In this document: positions 10,528 to 22,426 of the stretch, piece by piece
Layout: the number at the start of each line of letters is the position of its first letter
Numbering within the stretch: position 1 is the first letter of the stretch
Assembly: GCA_900618795.1 (NCBI GenBank)
Contig: UYJD01000003.1
Coordinates: 1,723,336 to 1,787,335, forward strand
Direction of reading: 5' to 3'
DNA: 64,000 nucleotides
Source of the DNA: Cyanodermella asteris
Lineage: Eukaryota > Ascomycota > Lecanoromycetes > Ostropales > Stictidaceae
Made by a program: the position numbers and the translations under genes
The notes under the pieces: model-generated
Database searches by the model: none
Told to the model about the DNA's origin: nothing
What the model saw: only the letters and a program-made list of their open reading frames with translations

Positions 10528-11422
10528 GGTTGTAGAGGGATGTGAATGGCGCTTGAATTTGTCTTGGAGAGGAATCGAAGGAGGCCCTGGGAGGAGAGGT
10601 GTGCAGCTTTTACGGTGGAGCACAGGCAATGGCTCGGATTCCGCAGGCGGCTTGATACGACGGCGCTAAATATTTTCTGCATGGACGATGCCGAATAATG
10701 CCGCCGCCGCCAGAAAATGCAGAGTCTGAGCGTCAGTCCCCCACCATCACCTGGAGGGGCCCGGACCTAACCCCGATGACAACCTTCGGAGCAGAATTTG
10801 AATATGCATGTCAGCTTTCCTACATCAGCTTTCCTGAAGATCATCTGGGTGCAAAGTCCAGTCTAGACGAAGCTGCGTACTCTATGTGTCATTTTTGCAT
10901 AAATCTACAGGCAATGACAACATTTCACATGTAGTTGCAAACGTTGAAAGTATTCTAAGCATGTTTGAATCTGATCATGAAGCTACCCTTCAAGGTGCCA
11001 GCGAAAATACGGGGTTGCGCATGCTGGCGATTGTACCAATGAAACTGTCCCTATCACTTCCTTTCGGGAGTAAAGAAGACAGACGGGATGACTTCGAGGT
11101 TTGCCCCGGGCTTGATTCGATGAGAAGCTCCAATGACCCTCTCAATAATCAAGTGCGTCTTTTAGACTACTTCAAAGGTTGACTGGCATGATTCTGACTC
11201 GTTGAGCGTTCCTTATCTTAATGAGCCTGTGCAGCTGCTCAGGGTTGTGGGAAGAAGGATTGCTTTGGCCGCAGCCAAACGGAGGAAATGGAACTGCCTA
11301 ATCAAACCATAAGCCATGTCGCTTTATATAGAATGTGGGATCCTTCTGATGGGAAGTCGCGCATGAGCGCTTCGGAGGAATGTCGTCTTGGAGGTCAGAG
11401 TTGCTGTCCGTGTAGGATTGTC
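10528..11422. other. Intergenic region with a possible amidoligase-like scrap
   Basis: Between SPE3 and the HET gene. On the plus strand, from 10698, a short frame reads PTITWRGPDLTPMTTFGAEF and then EYACQLSY. The TFGAEFEY core resembles the first strand of fungal amidoligase-domain proteins, but the frame stops after 78 residues and nothing downstream to 11250 continues the family convincingly. If real it is a dead fragment. Otherwise the region holds only the SPE3 promoter and the HET 3' UTR. Confidence 0.3.
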
Positions 11423-13706
11423 TCAGATGATTTCTATCTCGTACCTTCCACCGCCCAAAGCTTCGAGGTAATGGGAGCCGCCGAGTTCGGAACCAGCTAT
11501 CCACCACCATGGAGCAGGTACAGGCTCTTCGATATTCCGTCGGCCATCTGAAACCGTCGTCGACCTGAGTGGAGGGAGTTCTGAGTTTGATGATGGCCCA
11601 CCAAATCGAGGCTCCGCCGCCAGAAATACTGGCTGCAAAGCGACTCTTATATAAGTACCTTTCCGGCCCTCCACTTGACGTAAGAGCATAAGAGTATACT
11701 CGGTATCCTTGTAGCGATTGTCTCTTTGTAGTGGAAGGACATGAGTCGGAGTCAATTCCCTGATGCACGTGTCGTCGTCTTTGCCCTGTGAGCATCTGAA
11801 GATCGTTGAAATGTATTCTACCCAAGTCGTCTCCAGGTATCCTCGACCGCCATTCCTCTTGCGAAAGTCGGTTACTGCAACGAGAGGCCCTTGTAGTTCG
11901 TGGAGATATATTATTAACCCTCTGATGCGGAGAGCACCGCCTTGAAAGGAATTGAATGCATTAGCGCCCAGTGTACGAATCGTTGCTTTCAAAATCTCGA
12001 ATTGTGGACTCCACTCCTTACCACGATAGGACCGAAATTTGAGGAACTTGATGGATCGTGGGCATGATGCCCATGACCACGATGGTGCCAGAGAGTGCCA
12101 AATTGGGGTGACAAACTGCTCGCGATCATCTTCTTCCGGTACACCTCTCCACAGAATGTCTCTTACGATTTCTGAGCGCCACAAGCCCGCCAAATAATCC
12201 GATGGAGCCAAATTCCATCGCTGTCCAAACTTCTCGGCGACGCCCGAGAAAGCAACGAGCTTATCTGTCATGAATTTAAGTTTGAGAGCTGAATAAGCCT
12301 CCACCAACTTCTGCCAATTTTCACTTTCAATTTCGTCATGAACTCGCAGGATTGTGGGGAAGCTGCCATGATCGACGATCTCCTTGTCGAAGTGTTGCAA
12401 ACATTGCCAACTCAGCTCAGTCAGTGGGAAGTGTATTACACGAGTGGAGAGGATGGTTTCTTGATACACCCAAGCTCTGCAACTGATCGGAGCTAAGTCA
12501 GGGTCGTAGAGCCACTTTTCGGGCGAGTGACAGAATGGCTGCACAGCCCAGATGCCGCGAAGAAACTCGGGCTGAGATTGCTCGAGAGCGAGCGTACAGG
12601 ATGGGTAAGGGTACTGTTGATTCTGAGCAAAAAGCCCTCCGGTGCTGTCAGAAGCTGCCGTTGCGGCCAAGGTGACCAGAGACCCCGAATAAACGTCTTT
12701 CATTCTTGATGCTTGATCGACCCAATCACTTACGGAGTCCTGCACGATGCAGAGAGCGTCCACCCATATATAATCAATACGAATAGATTTTGCTGCAATC
12801 GTTGCTTCTCGGAAACTACGTGGAAGGTTTTCAAAGGGTATCTCGGAGCACCAGTCCATATAGCAAGACCTGAGCAGCTGGACGGGCGGCCCTTCGGAGC
12901 CCCAGCAGTGAGACAAAGTAGCATATTGTAACCTCTTACCCTGGACATCAAGACTTGTAGTCTCAACCAGTCTGAGACTGATCTTACTCACATGTACCCC
13001 GGATTTCGACCAGACGCAGCGGCAGCTGATCACCCGAGAAGTCGTGAGCGATGCAATCAGGGTGATTCATAGCACAATCATCAAGCCGGGCCCGAATTCA
13101 TTCCACGGTCTTGGTTCGTATTCCACCCGTATAGTCATCTCGACGTCCAAAGTCATGAAGTCTGGGCAGGACCTTGAGATCTAGGCTGTTGTAATTCAGC
13201 CCAGACATCCGTAAGATATGCTGGTTGCATGGCTCTTTGGTGACTGGGCTTATGGAAATAAGCCCTGTAACGAGAGAAGGGCAGTCCAGCTTGCCGTTTT
13301 TTTCCCGGACCCCAAAGCCAAGGAACAACAACGACTGCTCTGCGACATCATCGTGGGGACTTTCGGACAAGTCCATGACGATCAACGTACAAAGCGCGCA
13401 GTTCTTCGAAGAATGCAGATCCTTCAGGCTTTTATGAAGTAAGAGCGTCATATCAGGTGGGATGTCCTCGGCAAGCTCGAGCTTGAGAGCAGAGAGAATA
13501 GTCTCATCCGCGCAACTGAGTCGATAATGGCTCTCGCCATAGTTCATGTGAGCAAGCCTGCCTTTCTGGGATAGAGGCACATAAACCTGGTTGCAATGAG
13601 CCAGCACTGATGCTCCTTGTGTTGTAGTTTTGACCAATGGACTGGTGGTCAGCAAGGTGCATTTATCGCGAAGTACATGGGTGTCCGTAGAGGTTCCAAA
13701 CGACAT
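11423..13706 (-). pseudogene. HET-domain (heterokaryon incompatibility) gene, interrupted reading frame
   Basis: The minus-strand 3' two-thirds is an open frame with all HET landmarks: YATLSHCWG, then LPRSFREAT, IDYIWVDALCIVQD, the CRAWVYQE block and a variable C-terminal half. Upstream, a second open stretch carries the usual pre-HET region (SLKDLHSSKNCALC, like the family's GC-x-LC block). The bridge between them shows IRARLDDCAMNHPDC and LPLRLVEIRG (equivalent to the family's C-x4-H-x2-C and PTRLLDV) in the upstream frame, then ISLRLVET in the downstream frame. The bridge holds an in-frame TGA near 13103 where a Trp is expected, and a one-base frame change near 12995. No pair of good splice sites removes both. 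HET proteins trigger cell death on fusion of incompatible strains; null alleles are common. I take 13706 as a likely start (MSFGTSTDTH), but the N-terminus is uncertain. Confidence 0.7.
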
Positions 13707-14033
13707 CCTCCAGGACTTATGTATAGTCTGGAGTAGCAAGTGCTTGATTTCTGAATGCAGTCGCCATGGCGCAGCATTCAACAATACTACTGCAATAGCT
13801 AAGCTAGCGGGGCTTTGATGAAGAGCGGAGAGAGCCGCCGGTGGTTGCAATCCAGGCACGGACCACCTTTTCTCGCTTGCGCTTATCGCCATGTATCGCC
13901 GAGCCCACACAGGGCTTTTGCGTCAGCTCGAACTTTTGTGCAGGGCAGCATTCGGCGTCAATCACTAAGCCTCTCGAAACCACCACAGCGCAGGATATCC
14001 ACTTCTTTGCGCGATTCACACCATACCATCAAA
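13707..14033. other. Divergent promoter region HET/RPL22
   Basis: About 330 bp between the HET N-terminus and the RPL22 ATG. It should include the RPL22 promoter and leader; the sequence just before the ATG is pyrimidine/A-rich (CACACCATACCATCAAA). No other feature was seen. Confidence 0.5.
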
Positions 14034-14977
14034 ATGGCACCCGTCACCGCTGTATGTACGATCGCGAGGGACTGCAATGGTGGTCGAGGTCAAGGACGAA
14101 GATGAAGTCGAAAAGAAAGTGCTTGCATGGCCTTGCAGTGCCAGCATGATACACTGGAAGGGGTTTGAACAAGACAACCTGCCAAACCGCCGGCCATGGC
14201 CACTCTCCATTCGTTTCATTGCTGGCCCGCAGGTCACGCTCGCCTTTCAATATCGAAATCGCTGTGCTGCCCGGCAAAGAACTGCAAGGCAGGCGCAGGA
14301 TGGCACTCTTCATTGGAGATCAGACCACCTGGCCCAGTCCCGCTCTTCTTTCCACAGAGTAGTAGGCTAAGATTTACGTACAGGGAAAGGGAAAGAGGAA
14401 GGGAGACAAGAAGGGCGCCACGAGAAAGGTACGTTGGGACCGGTTCGGGACAGTTAGACTGGGAAGCTCAGACTTCATCTGTCACCGACGGCATGATCGC
14501 GGAATTGCATCGCTAACATCGCTACCAGTTCGTGATCAACGCCTCGCAGCCCGCTTCCGACAAGATCTTCGACGTCAGTGCCTTCGAGAAGTTCCTCCAC
14601 GAGAGAATCAAGGTTGAGGGCCGCACCGGTAACCTCGGCGACAATGTCAAGATCAGCCAGGAAGGCGACGGAAAGATTGCTGTGGTTGCCAACGAAGACT
14701 TCTCCGGTCGCTACTTGAAGTACCTGTAAGAACTTGCCCCATGACACGAAGTCGCGGAATTTCGCACAGAGGATCCTCCCAAAAGAGCATCAGACGGCAC
14801 ACACGAAGGACGTATTGGTTTCCAGGAACTTCTCGCTAACCCTGACGCAGTACCAAGAAGTTCTTGAAGAAGCAGCAGCTCCGGGACTGGCTTCGTGTTG
14901 TCAGCACCAGCAAGGGCGTCTACGAGCTCCGCTTCTACAACGTCGTCAACGAGGACGCCGATGAGGATGAGGACTAA
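14034..14977 (+). CDS. RPL22: 60S ribosomal protein L22 (eL22)
   Basis: Four exons, 14034-14051, 14384-14428, 14529-14725 and 14851-14977, splice to 128 residues, the family length. Exon 1 encodes only MAPVTA, exon 2 a basic [15 protein letters not shown] tract, and exon 3 begins [20 protein letters not shown], the conserved L22 core. The tail is [13 protein letters not shown]. Introns are 332, 100 and 125 nt. The second has a textbook CTAAC-to-CAG end and the first ends GGCTAAGATTTACGTACAG. The protein is a surface component of the cytosolic large subunit. The tiny first exon and long first intron are typical of ribosomal-protein genes. I looked for C/D snoRNA boxes in intron 1 and saw none. 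Confidence 0.95.
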
Positions 14978-15523
14978 GCTGGAGGTCATTGACAAACTTC
15001 CAAGTTAATAGCTCAAAATTCACAAAATACAAGCTCTATAAAAAGCTCACGGATTTTACTCATATCGATTGTGACCATTGCGTGATCACGTGCAAATTGT
15101 GCCTCAGGAACATCGTATGCTCGTAGTCTTAAGGGGATATAACGCACTGTCTCTGGCGGACAAATGCCTCATGCTATGTTCGCATCAATGTCAAATCAGC
15201 GTGATGCAGTGCAGCGCAGCAGGTCGAGGTTAAGTTTGACAAAAATGTCACATGAGGACTAGCTCCACCCGTGCAGGCTTCTGCTCAGATGGCGTCGCTC
15301 CCCGCTGGGCCAATCTAAACACGTCTTTAATCCCCGTGTATCCTCATCATATACGCGCCAAAGTTGAAGCGACTTATCTCTTTCCTCGCGACCCCATACG
15401 ACCGCCATCGCGATGCCAACCGACCCTCAGTGAGACCAGAGCCGGTCCGGTGATTCGGCAAAACATCCTCGATCAGCCCGCTGCCATGCCTAACAGGATC
15501 AACGGGCCCTCTTAGCAGCAGGC
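14978..15523. other. Intergenic region RPL22 to NTE1
   Basis: Holds the RPL22 3' UTR and the NTE1 promoter. No gene, repeat or obvious site cluster was recognised. Confidence 0.5.
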
Positions 15524-18500
15524 ATGAGCCACAACACCAGCGCCGCTGCGTCCCTTGCGACCAGCACCAGCTCTGTCCTCTCCACGCTCGCCGACATGGC
15601 TGTGGCTGCTGCTGCGTCTTCTCCGGATGGAGGGGCGGGGCCAGCATCGGACGCCGTTGGAGCTACGACTGCTGGAGGAGGAAGCTTTTTCGCTGCATTA
15701 CGGTTGCTGCCCTGGCTCCTCTACTGGCTGATCACGTTCGTGACAATTACTCTTCCAACATGGCTGTTCACGCTCGCCAGCTACAGCATGACATTCACGC
15801 TGAATGCTACCACTTTGTATGTCGCGTTGGGCTGCTTGATTCCCTGCCCTGGTCAGAAGACCCTTGTTTCGCCTTAACTTTATCCTCCCACCTTCTCACC
15901 TCATCATTGCTCCCTGTCATTCGTTCTACCTCGTGATTTATCGCTTGTGCTACCTCCTACTCCGAGGTTCTGCATCAAGACCTCGGCCATGGAGCCGCTC
16001 CTCTACTACACCACGATACTGTTCGAAGCGTTATGGCTCGCCTCGCTGATACATTTCAGACTAGTCATATTGGTGGCTTTCGCGTCGATGGTAAGCTGGG
16101 TAGTTCGATATCGCTTCCTCAACATGTATACCCGCCTGCCACCCGAGCCACAGCGCAAGGAGCCGCAGATCGACCTCTTTACCGACGTTCCAGATGGCGA
16201 CTCAAAACCTGGGCTCTCAAACTATCTCGACGAGTTCCTGTCAGCAATCAAAGTCTTTGGCTACTTGGAACGTCCGGTATTCCATGAACTCACACGGACG
16301 ATGCAAACGCGGAAGCTCATTGCGGGCGAGACACTAATGCTAGAGGAGGAAAAGGGATTTTGCTTAGTCGTGGACGGCATGGTTCAGATCTTTGTCAAGT
16401 CTGGTCGGGAGGCAAACAACGCGCATGTAGCGAAGGATGACTCCAGAGACGGTCATCAGGACTACCAACTACTGACAGAGGTCAAGAACGGTTCACCCAT
16501 GTCATCGCTCTTCTCAATCCTGTCGCTCTTCACAGAGGACGTCAGACTCAGACACGACGATGAGCGGCCTACCACTCCTGGAATCAATGGCCTCGGTGTC
16601 CAGGGTAATGCGCCTCCCCTGGGAACTCCAGGAGCAATGACACCCTTGAAACCTCCATTTGAGCTGGATCCATCACGTCCGGAGTTGCGTAATGTGCCCC
16701 CGTTTTCGCTGGACGGCGAGCCAATGTCAAGGAGACCAGCCAGTAAGGATGGTGAGGTAAGGAACTCGGCCAGGAGGTCTTCCAAGTCGTATCATCCTGA
16801 TATTGTGGCGAGGGCGACTACTGATACGACCATCGCCATCATACCAGCCAGCGCTTTCAAGCGATTGACAAGGATATATCCAAAAGCCACAGCACATATC
16901 GTTCAGGTCATTCTCACGAGATTGCAGAGAGTGACGCTGGCTACAGCACATTCATACCTCGGATTGACCTCTGAGGTCCTTCAGACTGAAAAATTGATGG
17001 ACAAATACACGACGCACGATTTGCCGAATCACTTGCGAGGAACGGCGTTGGAGCGCTTGAAGAAGAAGTTCAGTAGGGAGCGAGAGAGGCTCGGTGAGAA
17101 CGACGACGACACCAAAGGTATTGCGCTGCACAATCCCAGAGCAGGGCACCGGAGGAGGTCAAGCAGCTCAGTACGCAACGACCTCGCAGCTCAAGCCAAG
17201 CTTGCAGCTCTCCGGATGAGCAGCAAGACCCCGCAACCACCACGTCCAGGTACAGGTACTCAGTCAATTGGCCCTGGTGATCTGTTAGGCAACTTGCAAG
17301 CCGCAAGACGTATTTCCCAACCATTGGCACCATCACCAGAATTCATGCGTCAGCCGAATCACAGCGCCTTCAATCCTCCTAGCGACCGAGACCGAACTCC
17401 GCTGGCGCGTTCGGAACATGACTCTCCATTTCATCCGGCCTCGCCGAGAATGAAATTGCAACGGCAGGAGTCGCATGACGAGGATGACATGTTCAGGACC
17501 TCGATTGTCGACTGCATCACTAAAGCTATTGGCTTGGTCAATAGCAGAGCCGCGTTGCACGAGCCCTCTAGGTCGGTGGAACAGTCACCTCGATTGGTGT
17601 CGTTTGATGCCCGGAGAAATATAGGGACATTTTCCAATGCGTTCGACTTTCTCGGGCCATTTGAGGCATCAATCGATGGTGAAAGCGAGTCGATGATATC
17701 AGGAGGTGCAAGCGCTACTGGTTCGATCATCAGCATGGAGGCTGCACGGACGGAACTGGCAGACGAGGTGGAGGTTGTCTACTTTCCGCAAGACTCGGTC
17801 CTGGTTGAGACCGGGGAGCGAAACCCGGGTCTCTATTATGTAATTGACGGGTTTCTGGATGTTCTTGCTGCCGAGCCCCAATCAGCAGACAAAACCCAGC
17901 AGGTCTTTGATTTGGGCTCCTCAAGCAGTGGTGATAATATCCTGGGATCGCTCGAAAGAACAAACAGCAGCATGCGATCGAATGAACCACACCGAAAAAG
18001 CCTATTTGACATCAAACCTGGGGGAATTGCAGGATATGTTGGCACGATCTCGTCTTATCGCTCGTTCATCGACGTCCGAGCGAAGACAGATGTCTATGTT
18101 GGCTTCCTGCCAAGAGCCTCGGTGGAGCGTTTGGTCGAGAAGTATCCTGTTGTGCTTTTGACCATGGCGAAGCGGTTGACCAGCCTGTTGCCGCGATTGC
18201 TGTTGCACATCGATTTTGCTCTTGGCTGGGAGCAGATCAATGCCGGTGATTCCGTGTATTTCCAAGGTGAAGCCAGCGATGCCATCTACATCGTGCTCAA
18301 TGGCAGGCTACGAGCCGTGTCTGACAAGGAGAAAGGCAAAGCGCGGGTAACAGGAGAGTACGGCCAGGGCGAGAGTGTTGGTGAATTGGAAGTGCTTACA
18401 GAGTCTGTCCGACCGGCAACTTTACACGCTATTCGTGATACCGAGGTGACAAGATTTCCGCGAAGTCTATTCAACAGCCTGGCTCTGGAGCATCCTGGTA

Positions 18501-20236
18501 TCACGCTCAAGATCAGCAAGATCGTGGCTCAGAGAATGCGTGCTCTAACTGAAGATCCAATGTTTGACCAGAGGACGGCAAAGACTGTCGCCCCGTCGAA
18601 CAAGAACGTCACGTCAAGTCTGAACATGCGAACAGTCTGCATATTACCCGTTTCCAACGGAGTCCCGGTGATCGAGTTCGGCAGCCGCCTTCTGAACGCA
18701 CTGTCGCAAATTGGAGTCGTCAACGGCGTCACATCCTTGAACCAAGCAGCGATCTTGAACCATCTTGGCCGCCATGCCTTTTCAAAAATGGGAAAGTTGA
18801 AACTCTCTGCGTATCTTGCTGACTTGGAGGAACGTTACGGTATGCTACTATACGTTGCAGATACCAATGTCAGCTCGCCGTGGACCCAGACTTGCATCAG
18901 CCAAGCTGACTGCATCCTGATTGTTGGTTTGGCTGAGGGGTCTCCAGACATCGGCGACTATGAGCGTTTCCTGCTCGGTATGAAGACTACCGCGCGCAAA
19001 GAGCTTGTCCTTCTACATATCGAAAGATACGTGCCATCTGGGCTGACGCGAAAATGGCTGAGCAACCGTCTATGGATCAATGGTGGCCATCATCACGTCC
19101 AGATGTCGTTCCGCACTAACAATGACCTCAGCCATTCCATTCAGGCACCAAGCCAGCGCAAACTCGGAAATGAGATTCGTCGCCGCGTGCAAGTCATTCA
19201 GGCTGAGATCCAGAAATATACGTCGCGTCGCATTCGGCAGACTCCTCTTTACTCTGCTGAAACTCCTTTCAAAGGCGACTTCCATCGTCTTGCCCGTCGG
19301 CTATGCGGCAAGTCGGTCGGCCTCGTTCTCGGAGGTGGTGGTGCTCGTGGTATCTCCCATGTTGGCGTCATCCGAGCTCTTGAGGAAGCTGGCATCCCAA
19401 TCGACATCGTGGGTGGCACCTCTATTGGCTCCTTCATCGGTGGTCTGTATGCCCGAGACGCCGACCTTGTTCCCATGTATGGTCGCGCCAAGAAGTTCGC
19501 TGGTCGCATGGGCAGCATGTGGCGCTTTGCACTCGACGTAACATACCCTACTGCCTCATACACCACTGGCCATGAGTTTAATCGTGGTATCTTCAAGGCC
19601 TTTGGGCAGTCTCAGATGGAGGACTTTTGGCTCGACTACTATTGCAACACGACAAACATATCCAAAAACCGTTCCGAGATTCATCGTTCTGGGTATGCAT
19701 GGCGCTATGTTCGTGCCAGTATGACCCTTGCAGGCCTTCTGCCTCCGCTTTGCGACGAGGGCAATATGCTCGTTGACGGTGGCTATGTCGACAACCTCAC
19801 CGTCACTCATATGAAGTCGCTGGGTGCAGACGTCGTTTTCGCCGTGGACGTTGGCTCAATCGACGACCAAACGCCACAGGAATACGGCGACTCACTTTCA
19901 GGAATTTGGACTGTCTTTAATCGTTGGAACCCATTCAGCTCACATCCCAACCCTCCTACCTTGAGCGAGATCCAAGCGCGACTAGCTTATGTCAGTTCTC
20001 ATGACGCACTAGAGAGAGCAAAGGTGACGCCGGGATGCTTTTACATGAGGCCGCCGGTGGACGGATATGGCACTCTTGAATTTGGCAAGTTCGACGAAAT
20101 ATACGAAGTTGGATACAGTTTCGGTGTCGAGTTTTTGGCGAAGCTCAGGGAAAGGGGTGTCTTGCCTATAATGGAAGAGACGGAGGAGAAGAAGAATCTG
20201 AGGAGGACGTTGGCACCAAGAAGAGCAAGTGTCTAG
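15524..20236 (+). CDS. NTE1: Lysophospholipase NTE1 (neuropathy target esterase family)
   Basis: Exons 15524-15816 and 16060-20236, with a 243-nt intron, give 1489 residues. Splicing joins [10 protein letters not shown] to [20 protein letters not shown], the known NTE1 membrane segment, followed by [16 protein letters not shown]. Three cyclic-nucleotide-binding-like domains start near residues 170, 668 and 820. The patatin domain carries the oxyanion motif [13 protein letters not shown] (about 1188), the nucleophile elbow [11 protein letters not shown] (about 1217) and the catalytic DGGYVDNLT (about 1337). The enzyme deacylates phosphatidylcholine to glycerophosphocholine at the ER membrane. 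The intron is long for this window and could hide a further small exon, but the phases close without one. Confidence 0.95.
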
Positions 20237-21121
20237 GCAAGATGTGAAACCAGTTCGCTTCATTGTGCATGCAGTGGCCACGACCACTTAAGGAGATGAA
20301 TTCCACGACGATGGGGTGGTTGGGAGCGAGGTATAAGGCTTCACAGACGTGGCATTCAGCATAGGTTGCATGAAAAGCGTTACCTGCATTTGAGCCGGTG
20401 CTCAGCATTGGCTGTTTCATCAGAAATTGTCGAAACTAGCATGAAGATACCCACATAGTACAGAGCGCTCGAAATCATACTAGTGTACCCTTGCACAACA
20501 GATCAGAGAACCTCAAAGCCACTAGTAGCTGTGCACACGTACTTGGAACTCTTCCTCAGCCTTCGAGCAACCTGATCAGAGACAGTGCGCTCTTTAGGCT
20601 GAAGTGCGTGCACACCCACACGTCTGATCTCCCGCCCACAGCGGGGCCACCAGGACGAAAAAGGAAATCTACTGCCAGCAGCGCAGATGACGTCGATTAA
20701 AGGTGGATCGCCGCCAAACAAACATTGAAGAATTGCATCGTGAGTTTCGAGTATAAATCTAGTCGATCACTGTAGATCTACTCGTCAAGCTGAGTTGCAC
20801 CATTTCGAGCTGTCAACAATCAAACGCAGAGCATCGTCTTGTCTTCCATCACTCGCTATCACAGACAAGCAGGTCCGACAGGTGGAGCACGCCGCTTGGC
20901 TGCAGCTTCGTCGCACTTGGCCCAACAAACGCCAACATCGTCTTTCTCAATCGTTCACCAGCATCGTTACAGTAACCTTACATTTAACACCAGGGCGCAA
21001 TCATCCGACATCGACCACCAAAAGGCAAAGGCAAAGGCCCCACCATATATTGACCCTCCAAACCGTCATTACTCTCCTCAATCACCTCCACGCAGCCCCA
21101 ACCCAACGGACAACCACCACC
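20237..21121. other. Intergenic region and leader upstream of ISN1
   Basis: About 0.9 kb with the NTE1 3' end and the ISN1 promoter. The ISN1 reading frame stays open upstream to about 20795, but the family's conserved start is at 21122 and the extra sequence has leader character, so it is left out of the CDS. Confidence 0.5.
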
Positions 21122-22414
21122 ATGACGAGCAAATACCGCGTCGAATACTCCCTCAAAGCCCACCGCCGCGACCAACTGATCGAATGGATCAAAGGCCTCC
21201 TCGCCGTCCCCTTCGTCCTGCACTCCCAACCCGCCGCCGCCTACTCCCCGGACCCATCCACCATCCCCTCCTCCGCCGCAATAACCCAGCGCAAGTACGC
21301 CGACATCATGTCCTCCGTCGAGGACCTGATCGCCGACCACATCGCGCACCAGAAGCTCGGCACCGCCGCGCGCTCCAAGCTGCGGCTGCTGGTCCCCACG
21401 GTCGGCACGTTCTTCACGCCGCTGTTGCTGCGCGATGCGTTCCTGTATCAGGACGAGATTCGACGCATCTCGTCGAGGAGGTTCGTGCCGCCGAGTTTCA
21501 ATGATGTGCGGGTCACGATGAATTCGGCGCAGGTGATTAGTCTGGTGAGGAATGCGCTCGGACCGTTGAAGTTGGTTACCTTTGATGGGGATGTTACGCT
21601 TTATGATGATGGGTTGAGTTTGGAGAGTGCGAATCCCGTGGTGGAGAGGTTGTTGGAGTTGTTGAAGGGAGGTATCGCGGTAGGAATCGTTACGGCGGCG
21701 GGGTATACGGAGGCGGAGAAGTATTACGGACGATTGCACGGGTTGCTCACGGCGGTCAAGGCAGGGATTGAAAGTGGACAGTTACAGAAGCCAAAGGTGG
21801 TTGTCATTGGCGGGGAGAGCAGCTATCTTTTTACGTTTGATGCGAGGCAGGAGTTTCTGCTCAGGCCTGTGGAAAGGTCGGATTGGGAGTTGCCGGCGAT
21901 GCGGCTGTGGGATCTCCAGCAGATGCAGGCATTGCTGGACGTGGCTGAAGGTGCCCTGAAGGAGAGCGTTTCAAATCTCGGCCTCGACGCGGAGATTGTT
22001 CGCAAGGAGAGAGCGGTCGGTATCGTTCCCAGCAGCAAGCCCGGAGCGAGGAAGTTTGCGCGCGAACAGCTTGAGGAAACGGTTCTGGTGACGCAGCAGA
22101 TGGTCGAGATGTCGGACGCAGGGAAGAGGATTCCGTTTTGCGCTTTCAACGGTGGAAACGACATCTTTGTAGATATTGGCGACAAGTCGTGGGGAGTTCG
22201 GGCGTGCCAGAACTATCTCGGTGGCATTGATGGGAGCCGGACGCTGCATGTTGGCGACCAGTTTCTGAGTGCCGGGGCCAATGACTTCAAGGCACGGCTC
22301 GCTTGCACGACTGCCTGGATAGCCAATCCCACGGAGACGGTGCAGCTGCTGGATGAGCTGTTATACCACCAACGACAAAGGACGATGCCGACAATAGAAA
22401 TACAATCGGCATGA
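21122..22414 (+). CDS. ISN1: IMP-specific 5'-nucleotidase ISN1
   Basis: Intronless, 430 residues, close to the yeast length of 450. The start MTSKYRVEYSLKAHRRDQLI matches the family's beginning. Core motifs are LKLVTFDGDVTLYDDG (the HAD-like Asp nucleophile region), GIVTAAGYTEAEKYYGRLHG, FCAFNGGNDIFVDIGDKSWG and TLHVGDQFLSAGANDFKARL, the last being the magnesium-site block. The enzyme dephosphorylates IMP to inosine in the cytosol and helps control purine nucleotide pools. The stop codon is only 12 bp from the stop of the convergent NOP16 gene, so the two 3' UTRs must overlap. Confidence 0.95.
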   Translation: MTSKYRVEYSLKAHRRDQLIEWIKGLLAVPFVLHSQPAAAYSPDPSTIPSSAAITQRKYADIMSSVEDLIADHIAHQKLGTAARSKLRLLVPTVGTFFTPLLLRDAFLYQDEIRRISSRRFVPPSFNDVRVTMNSAQVISLVRNALGPLKLVTFDGDVTLYDDGLSLESANPVVERLLELLKGGIAVGIVTAAGYTEAEKYYGRLHGLLTAVKAGIESGQLQKPKVVVIGGESSYLFTFDARQEFLLRPVERSDWELPAMRLWDLQQMQALLDVAEGALKESVSNLGLDAEIVRKERAVGIVPSSKPGARKFAREQLEETVLVTQQMVEMSDAGKRIPFCAFNGGNDIFVDIGDKSWGVRACQNYLGGIDGSRTLHVGDQFLSAGANDFKARLACTTAWIANPTETVQLLDELLYHQRQRTMPTIEIQSA

Positions 22415-22426
22415 AGCCCCTGGCCT

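Noticed and set aside
14052-14383. Possible snoRNA host intron in RPL22
   Set aside because: The length is suitable, but no convincing C (RTGATGA) and D (CTGA) box pair with a terminal stem was seen.
21000-21740. Long antisense frame over the ISN1 start
   Set aside because: ISN1 has strong family motifs on the other strand; the antisense product is compositionally biased.
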